DNA of 64,000 bases, taken from Flavobacterium sp. Root935 (lineage in GTDB: Bacteria > Bacteroidota > Bacteroidia > Flavobacteriales > Flavobacteriaceae). Numbering within the stretch: the first letter of the stretch is position 1; each line of letters begins with the position of its first letter. Below the pieces are notes generated by a model, which was not told the origin of the DNA, searched no databases, and saw only the letters and a program-made list of their open reading frames with translations. Shown here piece by piece: positions 32,524-41,823 of the stretch. The stretch covers positions 950,422 through 1,014,421 of the forward strand of contig NZ_LMJL01000008.1 of assembly GCF_001429295.1 (NCBI RefSeq), in the 5' to 3' direction. The position numbers and the translations under genes were made by a program.

Positions 32524-34314
32524 ATGAGCGACAAAACAAGAGGAGGTCAATTCCTAGTTAAAGAAACAAAATGCGAGGACATCTTTACTCCAGAAGATTT
32601 CTCGGAAGAGCAGTTAATGATGCGTGACTCTGTTAAGGAGTTCGTTGACAAAGAATTATGGGCGCATAAAGATCGTTTTGAGAAAAAAGATTACGCTTAT
32701 ACGGAAGCTTCTATGCGTAAAGCGGGTGAATTGGGACTTCTTGGAGTTGCAGTACCTGAAGAATACGGCGGATTAGGAATGGGATTTGTTTCTACAATGT
32801 TAGTTTGTGACTACATTTCTGGAGCAACTGGTTCGTTCTCAACTGCTTTTGGTGCGCATACCGGAATTGGAACAATGCCAATTACACTTTATGGATCAGA
32901 AGAGCAAAAGAAAAAATACGTTCCTAAATTGGCTTCTGGAGAATGGTTTGGTGCTTATTGCTTAACTGAACCAGGCGCAGGATCTGATGCAAACTCAGGA
33001 AAAACTAAAGCAGTTTTATCAGAAGACGGAACTCATTATTTAATTACAGGTCAAAAAATGTGGATTTCGAATGCAGGTTTCTGCAGCTTATTCATTGTTT
33101 TTGCTAGAATTGGTGATGATAAAAATATTACAGGTTTCATCGTAGAAAATGATCCGTCAAACGGAATTTCTATGAATGAAGAAGAACATAAATTAGGAAT
33201 TCGTGCTTCTTCTACTCGTCAGGTTTTCTTCAACGAAACAAAAGTGCCGATTGAAAACATGTTGTCTGAAAGAGGAAACGGTTTCAAAATTGCGATGAAT
33301 GCTTTGAACGTTGGTCGTATTAAATTGGCTGCTGCATGTTTAGATGCTCAAAGAAGAGTAACAACTGGAGCTGTAAAATATGCTAACGAAAGAATTCAGT
33401 TCAATACTCCTATTTCATCTTTTGGAGCTATCCGTTCTAAATTAGCTGAAATGGCAACTAGCGCTTACGCGGGAGAAAGTGCTTCTTACCGTGCTGCAAA
33501 AGACATCGAAGACAGAATTGCTGCTCGTGAAGCGGAAGGAACTTCTCATCAGGAAGCTGAATTGAAAGGTGTTGAAGAATATGCTATCGAGTGTTCGATC
33601 TTGAAAGTAGCGGTTTCTGAAGACGTTCAAAACTGTTCTGACGAAGGAATTCAGGTTTTTGGTGGAATGGGATTCTCTGAAGATACTCCAATGGAAAGTG
33701 CTTGGAGAGATGCTCGTATCGCACGTATCTACGAAGGAACTAACGAAATCAACAGAATGCTTTCTGTAGGTATGCTGATCAAAAAGGCAATGAAAGGACA
33801 CGTTGATTTACTTGGACCAGCAATGAAAGTTCAAGAAGAATTAATGGGAATTCCATCTTTTGATACGCCTGATTTCTCTGAATTATTTGCAGAAGAAAAA
33901 GTAATCGTAGCTAACTTGAAAAAAGTTTTCTTGATGGTTGCTGGAAGCGCTGTTCAAAAATATGGTCCAGAATTAGATTCTCACCAACAATTATTAATGG
34001 CTGCTGCAGATATCTTAATCGAAATTTATATGGCTGAAAGTACAATTCTTAGAACTGAGAAATTAGCTAAAAAAGAAGGTGAAGATAAAGTTCAAGAGCA
34101 AATTGCTATGGCAAAATTATACTTGTACAAAGCTGTAGATATTGTAAACTTAAGAGGAAAAGAAGGAATTGCTTCTTTCTCTGAAGGAGACGAACAACGT
34201 ATGATGTTAATGGGATTGAAACGTTTTACAAAATACACTAACCTGCCAAATGTTGTGGCGTTGAGAGAAAAAATTGCAGAAAAATTAGTTGCAGAAAATT
34301 CATACTGCTTCTAA
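32524..34314 (+). CDS. acyl-CoA dehydrogenase
   Basis: This 596-residue FAD enzyme introduces the trans-2 double bond in acyl-CoA, the first step of beta-oxidation. The acyl-CoA dehydrogenase signatures AYCLTEPGAGSDANSGKTKA and GIQVFGGMGFSEDTPMESAWRD (given here in two adjoining parts, GIQVFGGMGF and SEDTPMESAW) and IARIYEGTNEINRM are present. The last Glu region supplies the catalytic base. A C-terminal extension of about 170 residues makes it resemble very-long-chain (VLCAD/FadE-like) enzymes. It is last in the marR-fadB-fadA cluster and is followed by a terminator. The electron acceptor ETF is not encoded here. Confidence 0.93.
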   Translation: MSDKTRGGQFLVKETKCEDIFTPEDFSEEQLMMRDSVKEFVDKELWAHKDRFEKKDYAYTEASMRKAGELGLLGVAVPEEYGGLGMGFVSTMLVCDYISGATGSFSTAFGAHTGIGTMPITLYGSEEQKKKYVPKLASGEWFGAYCLTEPGAGSDANSGKTKAVLSEDGTHYLITGQKMWISNAGFCSLFIVFARIGDDKNITGFIVENDPSNGISMNEEEHKLGIRASSTRQVFFNETKVPIENMLSERGNGFKIAMNALNVGRIKLAAACLDAQRRVTTGAVKYANERIQFNTPISSFGAIRSKLAEMATSAYAGESASYRAAKDIEDRIAAREAEGTSHQEAELKGVEEYAIECSILKVAVSEDVQNCSDEGIQVFGGMGFSEDTPMESAWRDARIARIYEGTNEINRMLSVGMLIKKAMKGHVDLLGPAMKVQEELMGIPSFDTPDFSELFAEEKVIVANLKKVFLMVAGSAVQKYGPELDSHQQLLMAAADILIEIYMAESTILRTEKLAKKEGEDKVQEQIAMAKLYLYKAVDIVNLRGKEGIASFSEGDEQRMMLMGLKRFTKYTNLPNVVALREKIAEKLVAENSYCF

Positions 34315-34346
34315 TATTACAATAGTTTTTAGCTTTTAATTTGTTT

Positions 34347-34386
34347 AAACCCGCGCAAGTCCGAAACTGCGCGGGTTTATTTTTGT
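34347..34386 (+). terminator. terminator of the beta-oxidation operon
   Basis: AAACCCGCGCA (34347-34357) pairs with TGCGCGGGTTT (34368-34378), followed by ATTTTTG. It lies 33 nt after the acyl-CoA dehydrogenase stop. Confidence 0.9.
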
Positions 34387-34529
34387 TATTTTCCAGATCT
34401 TTCTTCGCAATATTTTTGCAACGATTTGCAAAATTTTCGTTAAAATTAACTTGCAAAGTGAATTATAATAGTTAAATATCCAATGTATTACTTTATATTT
34501 AACGTTCTAAAAACGCTAAAAACAAAATA

Positions 34530-35624
34530 ATGAAACAAATTACTCTAATCGCTTCTTTTTTGTTGTGCTTTGGTATCACGACGACCTTTGCTCAAAAGAA
34601 CAAAAAAATGGACATAATCGCTTATTACACTGGCGATTCAAAACTTATTGATGAATACGAAGTTGGCAAATTAAATCAAATTATTTTCAGTTTCTGCCAT
34701 TTAAAAGATGGAAAATTAAGTGTTGATTCTCCTAAAGATTCAACTACAATCAAACACTTAGTTTCTCTAAAAGCAAAAAATCCGCAGCTAAAAATTATTT
34801 TATCACTTGGCGGCTGGGGTGGCTGCGAACCTTGTTCTGCTGCTTTCTCTACTCCAGAAGGTCGTTTAAAGTTTGCTAAATCTGTAAAAGAAATAAGCGA
34901 TTCTTATAAAGTTGACGGTTTAGATCTAGATTGGGAATATCCAGCAATCGAAGGACTTCCAGGTCATTTGTATCAGGGTGTTGACAAGCCTAACTTTACT
35001 GAACTGGTAAAAATATTACGTTCTACATTAGGTAAAAAATACGAATTGAGTTTCGCTGCAGGAGGTTTCCAAAAATATTTAGACGAATCTATTGACTGGA
35101 AAGCTGTAACTCCGTTGGTAAACCGCATCAATATTATGAGTTATGATTTAGTAAACGGGTATTCTAAAGTTACTGGTCATCATTCTCCATTATACAGTAC
35201 AAATGCTAATGAAGAATCTACGAATAGAGCTGTTGAATTTTTATTGAAACAAGGCGTTCCTGCAGAGAAATTAGTTATTGGCGGTGCTTTTTATTCAAGA
35301 ACTTGGAAAAATGTAGAAAACGTAAATAATGGTCTTTATCAAGCTGGAGAACATATTCAAGGCATCGATTTTAAAAACTTTGCTACAACTTATACTGAAG
35401 CAAATGGATGGAAATACTTTTGGGATGATAAAGCAAAAGCACCATATTGGTATAACGCTTCAACCAAAACTTTTGCAACATCTGATGACCTTAAATCTAT
35501 AAAAGCAAAAGCAGAATATGTAAAAGCGAAGAAATTAGGAGGAATTATGTTTTGGGAACTTACGTTAGATAGTTTCCGTGACGGAATGGTAAATGAAATT
35601 TACAAAGTGAAAACAGCAAAATAA
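34530..35624 (+). CDS. secreted glycoside hydrolase family 18 chitinase-like protein
   Basis: The product has 364 residues with a signal peptide (MKQITLIASFLLCFGITTTFAQ). The GH18 TIM barrel shows SLGGWGGCEPCSAAF for strand 3. The catalytic D-x-x-D-x-D-x-E is in DGLDLDWEYPAIEG near residues 130-137, MSYDLVNGY forms strand 6, and GGIMFWELTLD carries the strand-8 Trp. It hydrolyses chitin or related beta-1,4-GlcNAc polymers by substrate-assisted catalysis. There is no T9SS tail or chitin-binding domain, so it is probably periplasmic or surface-located. It is a single-gene unit. Confidence 0.9.
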   Translation: MKQITLIASFLLCFGITTTFAQKNKKMDIIAYYTGDSKLIDEYEVGKLNQIIFSFCHLKDGKLSVDSPKDSTTIKHLVSLKAKNPQLKIILSLGGWGGCEPCSAAFSTPEGRLKFAKSVKEISDSYKVDGLDLDWEYPAIEGLPGHLYQGVDKPNFTELVKILRSTLGKKYELSFAAGGFQKYLDESIDWKAVTPLVNRINIMSYDLVNGYSKVTGHHSPLYSTNANEESTNRAVEFLLKQGVPAEKLVIGGAFYSRTWKNVENVNNGLYQAGEHIQGIDFKNFATTYTEANGWKYFWDDKAKAPYWYNASTKTFATSDDLKSIKAKAEYVKAKKLGGIMFWELTLDSFRDGMVNEIYKVKTAK

Positions 35625-35643
35625 TTTTGTTTAAAAGAATAAA

Positions 35644-35676
35644 AAAAGGCAGTTATCTAAATAACTGCCTTTTTGT
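35644..35676. terminator. bidirectional terminator after the chitinase gene
   Basis: AAAAGGCAGTTAT pairs with ATAACTGCCTTTT at about 35644-35671, with T- and A-runs on either side. It serves both the chitinase and the convergent gene at 35695. Confidence 0.85.
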
Positions 35677-35694
35677 TTTATAGTTACAAAAACC

Positions 35695-36180
35695 TTATTG
35701 AACTTTTGATTTATCCAATTCTCCGATAAAAGGAATAGATTCTAAAATTTCACTGCGAATAATCGTTTGCAGGTATACTTCCAACTGAATAAATTTAGCC
35801 GCATTTATAGCTCCAATCGCTTTTTTGGCTTGACTATAAGTTTTAGAGTAAAGTTTTTCATAATCAATATGATTTTTTAAAGTACCTTTTGCTAATTCAT
35901 CGGCTTTGGCATCTGTCAAAGTTTCATAATTAGCTGCATAATCATTTATTAATTGAAATTTGGTTTGACCAAGCGCTTTACGTTTGGTTTCGTACTCATC
36001 ATACACTTTTGTAAAAGCTGCTGCTTGAGCATCTGACAAGTTCATGTATTGTTTTACTAAATCACTTTTAGATTTTCCGTAAACACTTTGCAAAACATCT
36101 ACATCTTCTTTAAAAGAAGATTGTGCATAAGATGAAAATGAGGCAACAGCCAGAATAAGAATAAGACTTAATTTTTTCAT
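35695..36180 (-). CDS. exported helical protein of unknown function
   Basis: The product has 161 residues from the ATG at 36180, which opens with a signal peptide (MKKLSLILILAVASFSSYA). A longer in-frame start 75 nt upstream would bury it and is rejected. The mature protein is helical and Lys/Ala-rich (KSDLVKQYMNLSDAQAAAFT). The segment MNLSDAQAAAFTKVYDEYE resembles the L-x-x-x-x-x-x-F-x-x-x-Y-x-x-Y signature of periplasmic helical proteins such as the one at 49425-49883. Function is unknown. Confidence 0.65.
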   Translation of the reverse strand: MKKLSLILILAVASFSSYAQSSFKEDVDVLQSVYGKSKSDLVKQYMNLSDAQAAAFTKVYDEYETKRKALGQTKFQLINDYAANYETLTDAKADELAKGTLKNHIDYEKLYSKTYSQAKKAIGAINAAKFIQLEVYLQTIIRSEILESIPFIGELDKSKVQ

Positions 36181-36289
36181 AGTTTCAATTTTAAATTTGT
36201 TTTTAAAAATAATATGCATACTAAATATACTGATTATTAAAACCTTAAAACCCAAAACAGTATATCTATATCTTAAATAGGTAAAACTA

Positions 36290-36808
36290 TTATTTATTCA
36301 CTGATGTCTTTGGAGCACTAATTATTCCATCATAACTAATTGGCGCTCTATTGTTACTATTTACATTAAGCGTAGCTGTTCCATTAGAAAAAATACTAAA
36401 CATTAGATCATAAACATCGTTTTTTCCTCGAACTGTCGCTTTTAAAATGGTATTTTTCTTTTTCTTTTCGATTTTAATATTCTCAGGTTTTCCTTCAAAT
36501 TTAATTCCGCCTTCACCATTATAGGCAACATTAAATCCGCGTCCAAAAAAAGGAAGATCGCAAGTTGTGTTTTCTGTGTTAAAGTTCAAGAAATAAGTAT
36601 TATAATCCAGCTGAATTAATCTTCCACCTTGCGGTGTAACCTTTTGTGCTTCAAAAACAAAATTCTTGGAATCTAAAAGTGCTTGAATTTCATTTTGCTT
36701 TTTTAGTTCTCTTTCTTCTTTTAATTCTTTTTTTGTTTTTTCCTGTGCCGAAACTGAAAAGCTTAAGAGTGAAAAAATCAGGAACATAACAGATATTTTA
36801 GCTTTCAT
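36290..36808 (-). CDS. DUF4251-type exported protein
   Basis: The product has 172 residues and a signal peptide (MKAKISVMFLIFSLLSFSVSA). A Lys/Glu-rich helix and then LLDSKNFVFEAQKVTPQGG lead into a beta-rich domain (YFLNFNTENTTCDLPFFG, then FNVAYNGEGGIKFEG) and end near GIISAPK. This pattern matches the Bacteroidota DUF4251 family, whose function is unknown. It is 4 bp downstream of the META-domain gene and probably translated from the same mRNA. Confidence 0.75.
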   Translation of the reverse strand: MKAKISVMFLIFSLLSFSVSAQEKTKKELKEERELKKQNEIQALLDSKNFVFEAQKVTPQGGRLIQLDYNTYFLNFNTENTTCDLPFFGRGFNVAYNGEGGIKFEGKPENIKIEKKKKNTILKATVRGKNDVYDLMFSIFSNGTATLNVNSNNRAPISYDGIISAPKTSVNK

Positions 36809-36812
36809 AGCA

Positions 36813-37250
36813 TTATTTTTTAGTAAAACGCATCATTGCAATATCTCCAGAAATAAAATTTAAAGTTTTACCATCATCCGTAATATCGTATGAAGTAATT
36901 TTTTGAAGTGTAGACATATAAATTTGTTCACCTTGTTGTCCGTCCAGACACATCATTTTGGTCACTGCCATTGGCTGGGTAAAATCAATTTTATTTCCAT
37001 TCACAACCAATTTTCCCGTATAAGAATTACAGCTGTTATTGCCAGAAACTTGGTTTTCTTTTGTATTGAAAATTATTGTAGGTTTCTTATTTGGGTATAG
37101 ACCATCAAAAGTAATCTTTGGACCAGTGATATAATTCAGTTCCCAAGTTCCGTCGAGTTTTGAAACTGCATCACTTTTTTTACATTTAAAAATATTGCAG
37201 GAAAGCAATATTGAACTAAGAAAAACGAGAGTAAAAATCTTTTTAATCAT
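36813..37250 (-). CDS. META-domain lipoprotein (HslJ-like)
   Basis: The product has 145 residues. MIKKIFTLVFLSSILLSC is a lipoprotein signal with Cys18. The META domain shows LDGTWELNYITGP, PTIIFNTKENQVSGNNSCNS, YTGKLVVNGNKIDF and MAVTKMMCLDG, the hallmark strands of HslJ/META proteins. E. coli HslJ is a heat-inducible lipoprotein linked to novobiocin resistance; the molecular role is unclear. It is the first gene of a two-gene unit with the DUF4251 gene. Confidence 0.85.
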   Translation of the reverse strand: MIKKIFTLVFLSSILLSCNIFKCKKSDAVSKLDGTWELNYITGPKITFDGLYPNKKPTIIFNTKENQVSGNNSCNSYTGKLVVNGNKIDFTQPMAVTKMMCLDGQQGEQIYMSTLQKITSYDITDDGKTLNFISGDIAMMRFTKK

Positions 37251-37463
37251 AATAGTTAAGAATTAAATATGAGCGAATTAGAGCAGGATGATCTCAGAAA
37301 TTATTCCTTAAAACCATACGAATTTACGCAATATTTCCGTGTCATGTGCTCAATCGATATTAAATTATAACGAATAGTTTGACTTTTTTTTAACTTTTAG
37401 AGTTAAGCCATTCCGTTATTTTATGTTAAATTTACTTAATATTTAACTAAAATGCCCATATAT

Positions 37464-37991
37464 ATGAAAAAACTAATCGTTTCTTTCGCTATAATTACAG
37501 CCGTAATCATTGGCTGTAAGACAAATACAAAATCAAGTGATGCAAAAACATTAACAGTTGCATTAGAACCAAAAAGCAACAGTAAGGTTACTGGAACTGC
37601 TGTTTTTACAGAGAAAAATGGAAAAGTTACTTTTACTGCAAAAATGACTGGACTAGAACCAGGAGTTCACGCTATACATATCCATGAAAAAGCAGATTGT
37701 AGTGCTGCAGACGGAAGCTCTGCTGGAGGACACTGGAATCCAACTTTTAAAAAACACGGAAAATGGGGAGTTGGAGAATATCATAAAGGTGATATCGGAA
37801 ACTTTACTGCAGATGCAAAAGGTAATGGATCGATCACTTTAACTACTGACGAATGGTGCGTTGGATGTGGAGATTCTAACAAAGATGTTCTTGGCAAAGG
37901 TTTAATCGTTCATGCAGGAACAGATGATTTTACAACCCAGCCTACAGGAAATGCCGGCGGAAGAGTTGCTTGTGCAGGAATCATCAAATAA
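37464..37991 (+). CDS. sodC: Cu/Zn superoxide dismutase
   Basis: The product has 175 residues from the ATG at 37464, preferred over one 12 nt upstream because it starts a lipoprotein signal (MKKLIVSFAIITAVIIGC, Cys18). It converts superoxide to peroxide and oxygen in the periplasm. Metal ligands are visible: HAIHIHEKADC (Cu His residues), SAGGHWNPTFKKHG (bridging and Zn His), and LIVHAGTDDF (Cu His). Cysteines in KADCS and GRVACAG can form the usual disulfide. An unusual insert CVGCGD near residue 135 adds two further Cys. It stands alone and ends in a hairpin. Confidence 0.92.
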   Translation: MKKLIVSFAIITAVIIGCKTNTKSSDAKTLTVALEPKSNSKVTGTAVFTEKNGKVTFTAKMTGLEPGVHAIHIHEKADCSAADGSSAGGHWNPTFKKHGKWGVGEYHKGDIGNFTADAKGNGSITLTTDEWCVGCGDSNKDVLGKGLIVHAGTDDFTTQPTGNAGGRVACAGIIK

Positions 37992-37999
37992 GAAAATAC

Positions 38000-38037
38000 A
38001 ATAACCACTATTTTTAACAAAATCTAGTGGTTATTTC
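38000..38037 (+). terminator. hairpin terminator of sodC
   Basis: AATAACCACTA pairs with TAGTGGTTATT over about 15 nt, followed by a TTTCATTTT tail. Confidence 0.65.
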
Positions 38038-38098
38038 ATTTTAAAATGAATCCTAAAACAAGAAAAAGACATAGCTTTGCATTAGCAAAATTAAGTCA

Positions 38099-39301
38099 AT
38101 GATTAACCCATCAGCACACGGCTGGATAGATAAGTTTTTTAGTGAACAGAAGTTTTCAGAAGCAATTCCTTTTGAAACAGTAGAATCGTTTTACTATAAA
38201 GTAAGAGAAACGGGATTTATTTATGGTCATATTATTGCTATAGATTCTCAGATTCCGATTCCAATAAAAGGCTGGTTTAAAACTGAAATTTCTAAAGTAG
38301 CTTTACTTAATACACTCTATCATGTTTTTTGTTTAGAGAAAAGAAACTCGGAACCTAAAAATTTCATCTCAGAAGTTTTAAAGTTTTACAAACAAATGAA
38401 TCCAGAAGGATTTAACTTGTTTAAAATTTTACTTCCAAAAGATACTCCTTCTCTCTCTCTGGAAAGCATTATTGACCAAAGGGTTCAGACGAATGACAGC
38501 ATCATCAGCAAAAACTTTTCGCATTTGGTAACAAATGCTTTATTGTTTATTGATGTTTTAGCTTTTAGACAATATTTGGCTCATGGCGAAATTCCAGAAA
38601 AATATCTAAAACGTATTGAAGAAACAGTTCTTGGTATTGTGGGTTTAGCGCTAAAAACTAAAACGGTAAAATCACAGCACGATGATTTATTGATTAAATT
38701 ATTCGAAGCTTCTATTCGTTATTCTAAATTCTCTAAAGTTACTGTAGATACTTTAGAAACCTTGCAGTTAGATTATTTCAGCAACAAATTAGAGCAATAT
38801 TATTTAATTGATATGGCTGGAATGGCACTTTGGAGTGATGGTGTTGTTGAAAATGAAGAAGCTTATTTTTTATATTCTTTAGGATCAATGATGGGTGTTA
38901 CAGATGAATTTACAGCCCAAAGTATTGCAACAACGAACGCTTTTATCACAACTCATAAAAGTAAAATTCCGTATTTTAATTACTCAAACCCTGTTAAGCA
39001 TTTTTACGATCAAATGACGCACAGCGTTATAAAATTGATCACAAGAAACAAAAACCGATTGGTAAGAGAAATTATGCAGAGTAAAGAACTCGTTGTTTTA
39101 TTAGCATACTCTACAACAAGAGATTTGGATGCAAAGGAAAAAAAGAAAGTCAAAAAACAGCTTTTGGACATTTGTAAAACAATTCCATCGCTTACGATAT
39201 TTTTACTTCCAGGAGGAAGTTTGTTATTACCAATATTAATCAAGTTTATCCCAACAATGCTTCCATCTGCATTTAACGAAAACTTAGATGAAAATGAATA
39301 A
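38099..39301 (+). CDS. LETM1-related protein
   Basis: The product has 400 residues. The N-terminus and middle are helical, with a TerB-like segment YYLIDMAGMALWSDGVVENE around residue 240 (acidic, as in tellurite-resistance B-type helices). The C-terminus KKVKKQLLDICKTIPSLTIF, then LLPGGSLLLPILIKF, matches the LETM1-like ribosome-binding/inner-membrane region. Such proteins are annotated as 'LETM1-related biofilm-associated' in Flavobacteriaceae. A membrane-linked role is likely because of the hydrophobic LLPGGSLLLP segment. The mechanism is unknown. No partner gene is adjacent. Confidence 0.78.
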   Translation: MINPSAHGWIDKFFSEQKFSEAIPFETVESFYYKVRETGFIYGHIIAIDSQIPIPIKGWFKTEISKVALLNTLYHVFCLEKRNSEPKNFISEVLKFYKQMNPEGFNLFKILLPKDTPSLSLESIIDQRVQTNDSIISKNFSHLVTNALLFIDVLAFRQYLAHGEIPEKYLKRIEETVLGIVGLALKTKTVKSQHDDLLIKLFEASIRYSKFSKVTVDTLETLQLDYFSNKLEQYYLIDMAGMALWSDGVVENEEAYFLYSLGSMMGVTDEFTAQSIATTNAFITTHKSKIPYFNYSNPVKHFYDQMTHSVIKLITRNKNRLVREIMQSKELVVLLAYSTTRDLDAKEKKKVKKQLLDICKTIPSLTIFLLPGGSLLLPILIKFIPTMLPSAFNENLDENE

Positions 39302-39334
39302 AAAAAAATCGCCCTTTTGAGGGCGATTTTTTTT
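39302..39334. terminator. bidirectional terminator
   Basis: AAAATCGCCC pairs with GGGCGATTTT over TTTTGA at about 39305-39330, with A- and T-runs on both sides. It separates convergent genes. Confidence 0.88.
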
Positions 39335-39339
39335 ATCTA

Positions 39340-39975
39340 TTAAAGATCTAATTGATAAACTTCGTCTAGTTCATCATTCGACGCGATATTTACATTTAAA
39401 TCGGTTACAAAACCTGAATTTAATCCGTAAACCCATCCGTGAAGCATTAAATCCTGACCATTTTTCCATGCATTTTGTACAATAGAAGTCTTAGCTAAAT
39501 TGTAAACCTGCTCTTTTGCATTGATTTCAACAAAAGCATTAAAACGTTCTGTTTCGTCCTCAATTGAGTTTAAGTATTTATCGTGCAGACGGTATTCATC
39601 TTTTATGTGACGCAGCCAGTTATCAATAATTCCAACAGATTGGTGTCCCATTGCAGCTTTTACACCTCCGCATCCATAATGTCCGCATACGATAACGTGT
39701 TTTACTTTTAATACATTTACAGCATAATCTAGAACACTAAGCATATTCATATCAGAATGCACAACCATATTTGCGATATTACGGTGAACAAAAACTTCAC
39801 CTGGTTTTGCACCAACAATTTCGTTTGCAGGAACACGGCTGTCAGAACATCCAATCCATAATAATGGCGGCGACTGACCTTTTGCTAAATCAGCAAAATA
39901 ATTTGGATCTAATGCCAATGAATTCTCTACCCACTTTTTATTGTTTTCTAATAACTGCTCATAAAACTTTCTCAT
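39340..39975 (-). CDS. beta-class carbonic anhydrase
   Basis: This 211-residue zinc enzyme interconverts CO2 and bicarbonate. WIGCSDSRVPANEI gives the first Zn Cys and the Asp-Arg dyad, VFVHRNIANMV the following strand, and VIVCGHYGCGGVKAAM the Zn His and second Cys. It lies 112 bp downstream of a SulP-family transporter on the same strand. The pair is a recurrent arrangement, suggesting that the transporter moves bicarbonate and the enzyme supplies or removes it in the cytoplasm. Confidence 0.94.
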   Translation of the reverse strand: MRKFYEQLLENNKKWVENSLALDPNYFADLAKGQSPPLLWIGCSDSRVPANEIVGAKPGEVFVHRNIANMVVHSDMNMLSVLDYAVNVLKVKHVIVCGHYGCGGVKAAMGHQSVGIIDNWLRHIKDEYRLHDKYLNSIEDETERFNAFVEINAKEQVYNLAKTSIVQNAWKNGQDLMLHGWVYGLNSGFVTDLNVNIASNDELDEVYQLDL

Positions 39976-40087
39976 TTTTTTATTTTTTTTGTGGTAATTT
40001 TTAAGTTATAATCTTCTCAAAAAAGAACTTGAGGTAAAGTTACCTAAATTTTAAGATTTCTTCCTCCTTAAAAACACCTTATTTTAA

Positions 40088-41734
40088 TTATTCTCCTTTA
40101 ACAACTTCTTTTTTAACCACTTCCCTTTTTGCTACATCATAATAATGTTCAATAGTAACGTGATTGTTATTATCTGGTGTATTTTCTAATTCGTATGCTT
40201 CTTTAAAGCCTTTAAGTTTGACTTTAATGTTATCATCAATTGCCCTTGTTTCTTTAAATTCACGAATCAAATCTAAAACATCATGTGCAATATACTCTGT
40301 ATCATGAGCATTGATAATTACTTTTGAATTTTCAGGAATTTCATTCAGCGTTTGTTTGATCGCAGCTTTGTTTAAAAATGAAACTTCCTGCGCTAAATCG
40401 ATGTGAATAATATCACCGTCTTCATATTCTTCTTTTTTGAAGATATAAGCTCTTTTTAAGTTTCCTCTTAAAACAAAAATGATACTAATAATAATTCCCA
40501 ACGCAACACCTTTTAGCAAATCTGTCGCAACGACAAAGACCAAAGTTGCAATAAAAGGGACAAACTGGTATTTCCCCTTTTCCCAGAAATGCATAAAAGT
40601 TGCTGGTTTTGCTAATTTATAACCCACTAAAATTAAAACTGTTGCCAATGTTGCCAACGGAATTTTGTTTAAAATTGCTGGAATCGATAATACACTTATT
40701 AATAAAAGTACACCATGAATAATAGTAGACATTTTAGATTTTGCACCAGCATTATTATTAGCTGACGAACGCACTACAACAGATGTCATAGGAAGTCCTC
40801 CTAAAAGAGAACTTATTATATTACCCAGACCTTGCGCTTTTAATTCAACATTTGTGTTTGTGTATCGTTTTTGAGCATCCATTCTATCTGAGGCTTCAAT
40901 ACATAAAAGTGTTTCAATAGAAGCAACAATGGCAATTGTAACAGCAACTACCCAAACCTGCGGATTTGAAACAGCGGCAAAGTTTGGCGTAATTATAATT
41001 GATTTAAATTCATCAAAAGATTTTGGAACTGGCAAAGAAACCAAATGTTCTTTTCCAATTGCCAAAGCGCTTCCTGTTGATACAAATATTTCGTTTAAAA
41101 CAACCCCAGCAATAACTGCAACTAGTGCTCCTGGAACTAATTTTATTCTTTTTAGAAATGGTACCTTCTCCCACGAAAGCAAGATTATCAGTGATACTAA
41201 AGAAACTACTACGGCTCCTAATTGAATGTGATTTAAAAGATCAAACAAAAACGAAAAAGAATTACTTCCATCATTTTGTATAAAGGCTTGATCCCCTTCA
41301 AAATCAGCATCATAACCAAAAGCATGAGGGATTTGTTTTAAGATGATGATGATTCCAATACCAGCTAACATTCCTTCAATTACATTTGTTGGGAAATAGT
41401 TGGATATACTTCCGGCTTTTAAAAATCCTAATGCTAATTGAATTAATCCTGCAATAAAAACAGACATTAAAAATACATCGAAAGCTCCAAAATCGGTGAT
41501 TGCGGTTAAAATAATAGCTGTCAACCCAGCAGCTGGACCCGATACACTAATATGTGACTGGCTTAAATAACCTACCACAATACCGCCCACAACACCAGCA
41601 ATAATTCCAGAAAATAACGGCGCCCCAGAAGCCATTGCAATACCTAAACACAATGGAAGAGCCACCAAGAAAACCACTAAACCTGACGCAAAATCAGACT
41701 TAAGGTTGGCAAAAAGATTGATTTTTTTTGTCAT
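40088..41734 (-). CDS. SulP-family anion transporter with STAS domain
   Basis: The product has 548 residues and 10 or more membrane segments. The SulP signature appears near the start (SGLVVFLVALPLCLGIAMAS, then GAPLFSGIIAGVVGG). LGNIISSLLGGLPMTSVVVRSSAN is the second conserved region (split as LGNIISSLLGGLP and MTSVVVRSSAN). The C-terminal STAS domain (about 430-515: IHIDLAQEVSFLNKAAI) faces the cytoplasm. Substrates in this family include sulfate and bicarbonate; linkage to carbonic anhydrase favours bicarbonate (BicA-like), as an inference. It ends in a hydrophilic Lys/Glu-rich tail. Confidence 0.9.
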   Translation of the reverse strand: MTKKINLFANLKSDFASGLVVFLVALPLCLGIAMASGAPLFSGIIAGVVGGIVVGYLSQSHISVSGPAAGLTAIILTAITDFGAFDVFLMSVFIAGLIQLALGFLKAGSISNYFPTNVIEGMLAGIGIIIILKQIPHAFGYDADFEGDQAFIQNDGSNSFSFLFDLLNHIQLGAVVVSLVSLIILLSWEKVPFLKRIKLVPGALVAVIAGVVLNEIFVSTGSALAIGKEHLVSLPVPKSFDEFKSIIITPNFAAVSNPQVWVVAVTIAIVASIETLLCIEASDRMDAQKRYTNTNVELKAQGLGNIISSLLGGLPMTSVVVRSSANNNAGAKSKMSTIIHGVLLLISVLSIPAILNKIPLATLATVLILVGYKLAKPATFMHFWEKGKYQFVPFIATLVFVVATDLLKGVALGIIISIIFVLRGNLKRAYIFKKEEYEDGDIIHIDLAQEVSFLNKAAIKQTLNEIPENSKVIINAHDTEYIAHDVLDLIREFKETRAIDDNIKVKLKGFKEAYELENTPDNNNHVTIEHYYDVAKREVVKKEVVKGE

Positions 41735-41823
41735 AATAATACAATACTAAAAAAATTATTCATTAAAGATTTACCCCATTTGCTTAAATTCAAATGCGGC
41801 TAAAGATCAAATAATCGGAAGTA

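Noticed and set aside
40929..41225. 98-codon ORF opposite the SulP transporter gene
   Set aside because: It is the antisense shadow of a conserved membrane protein gene, with no independent signals.
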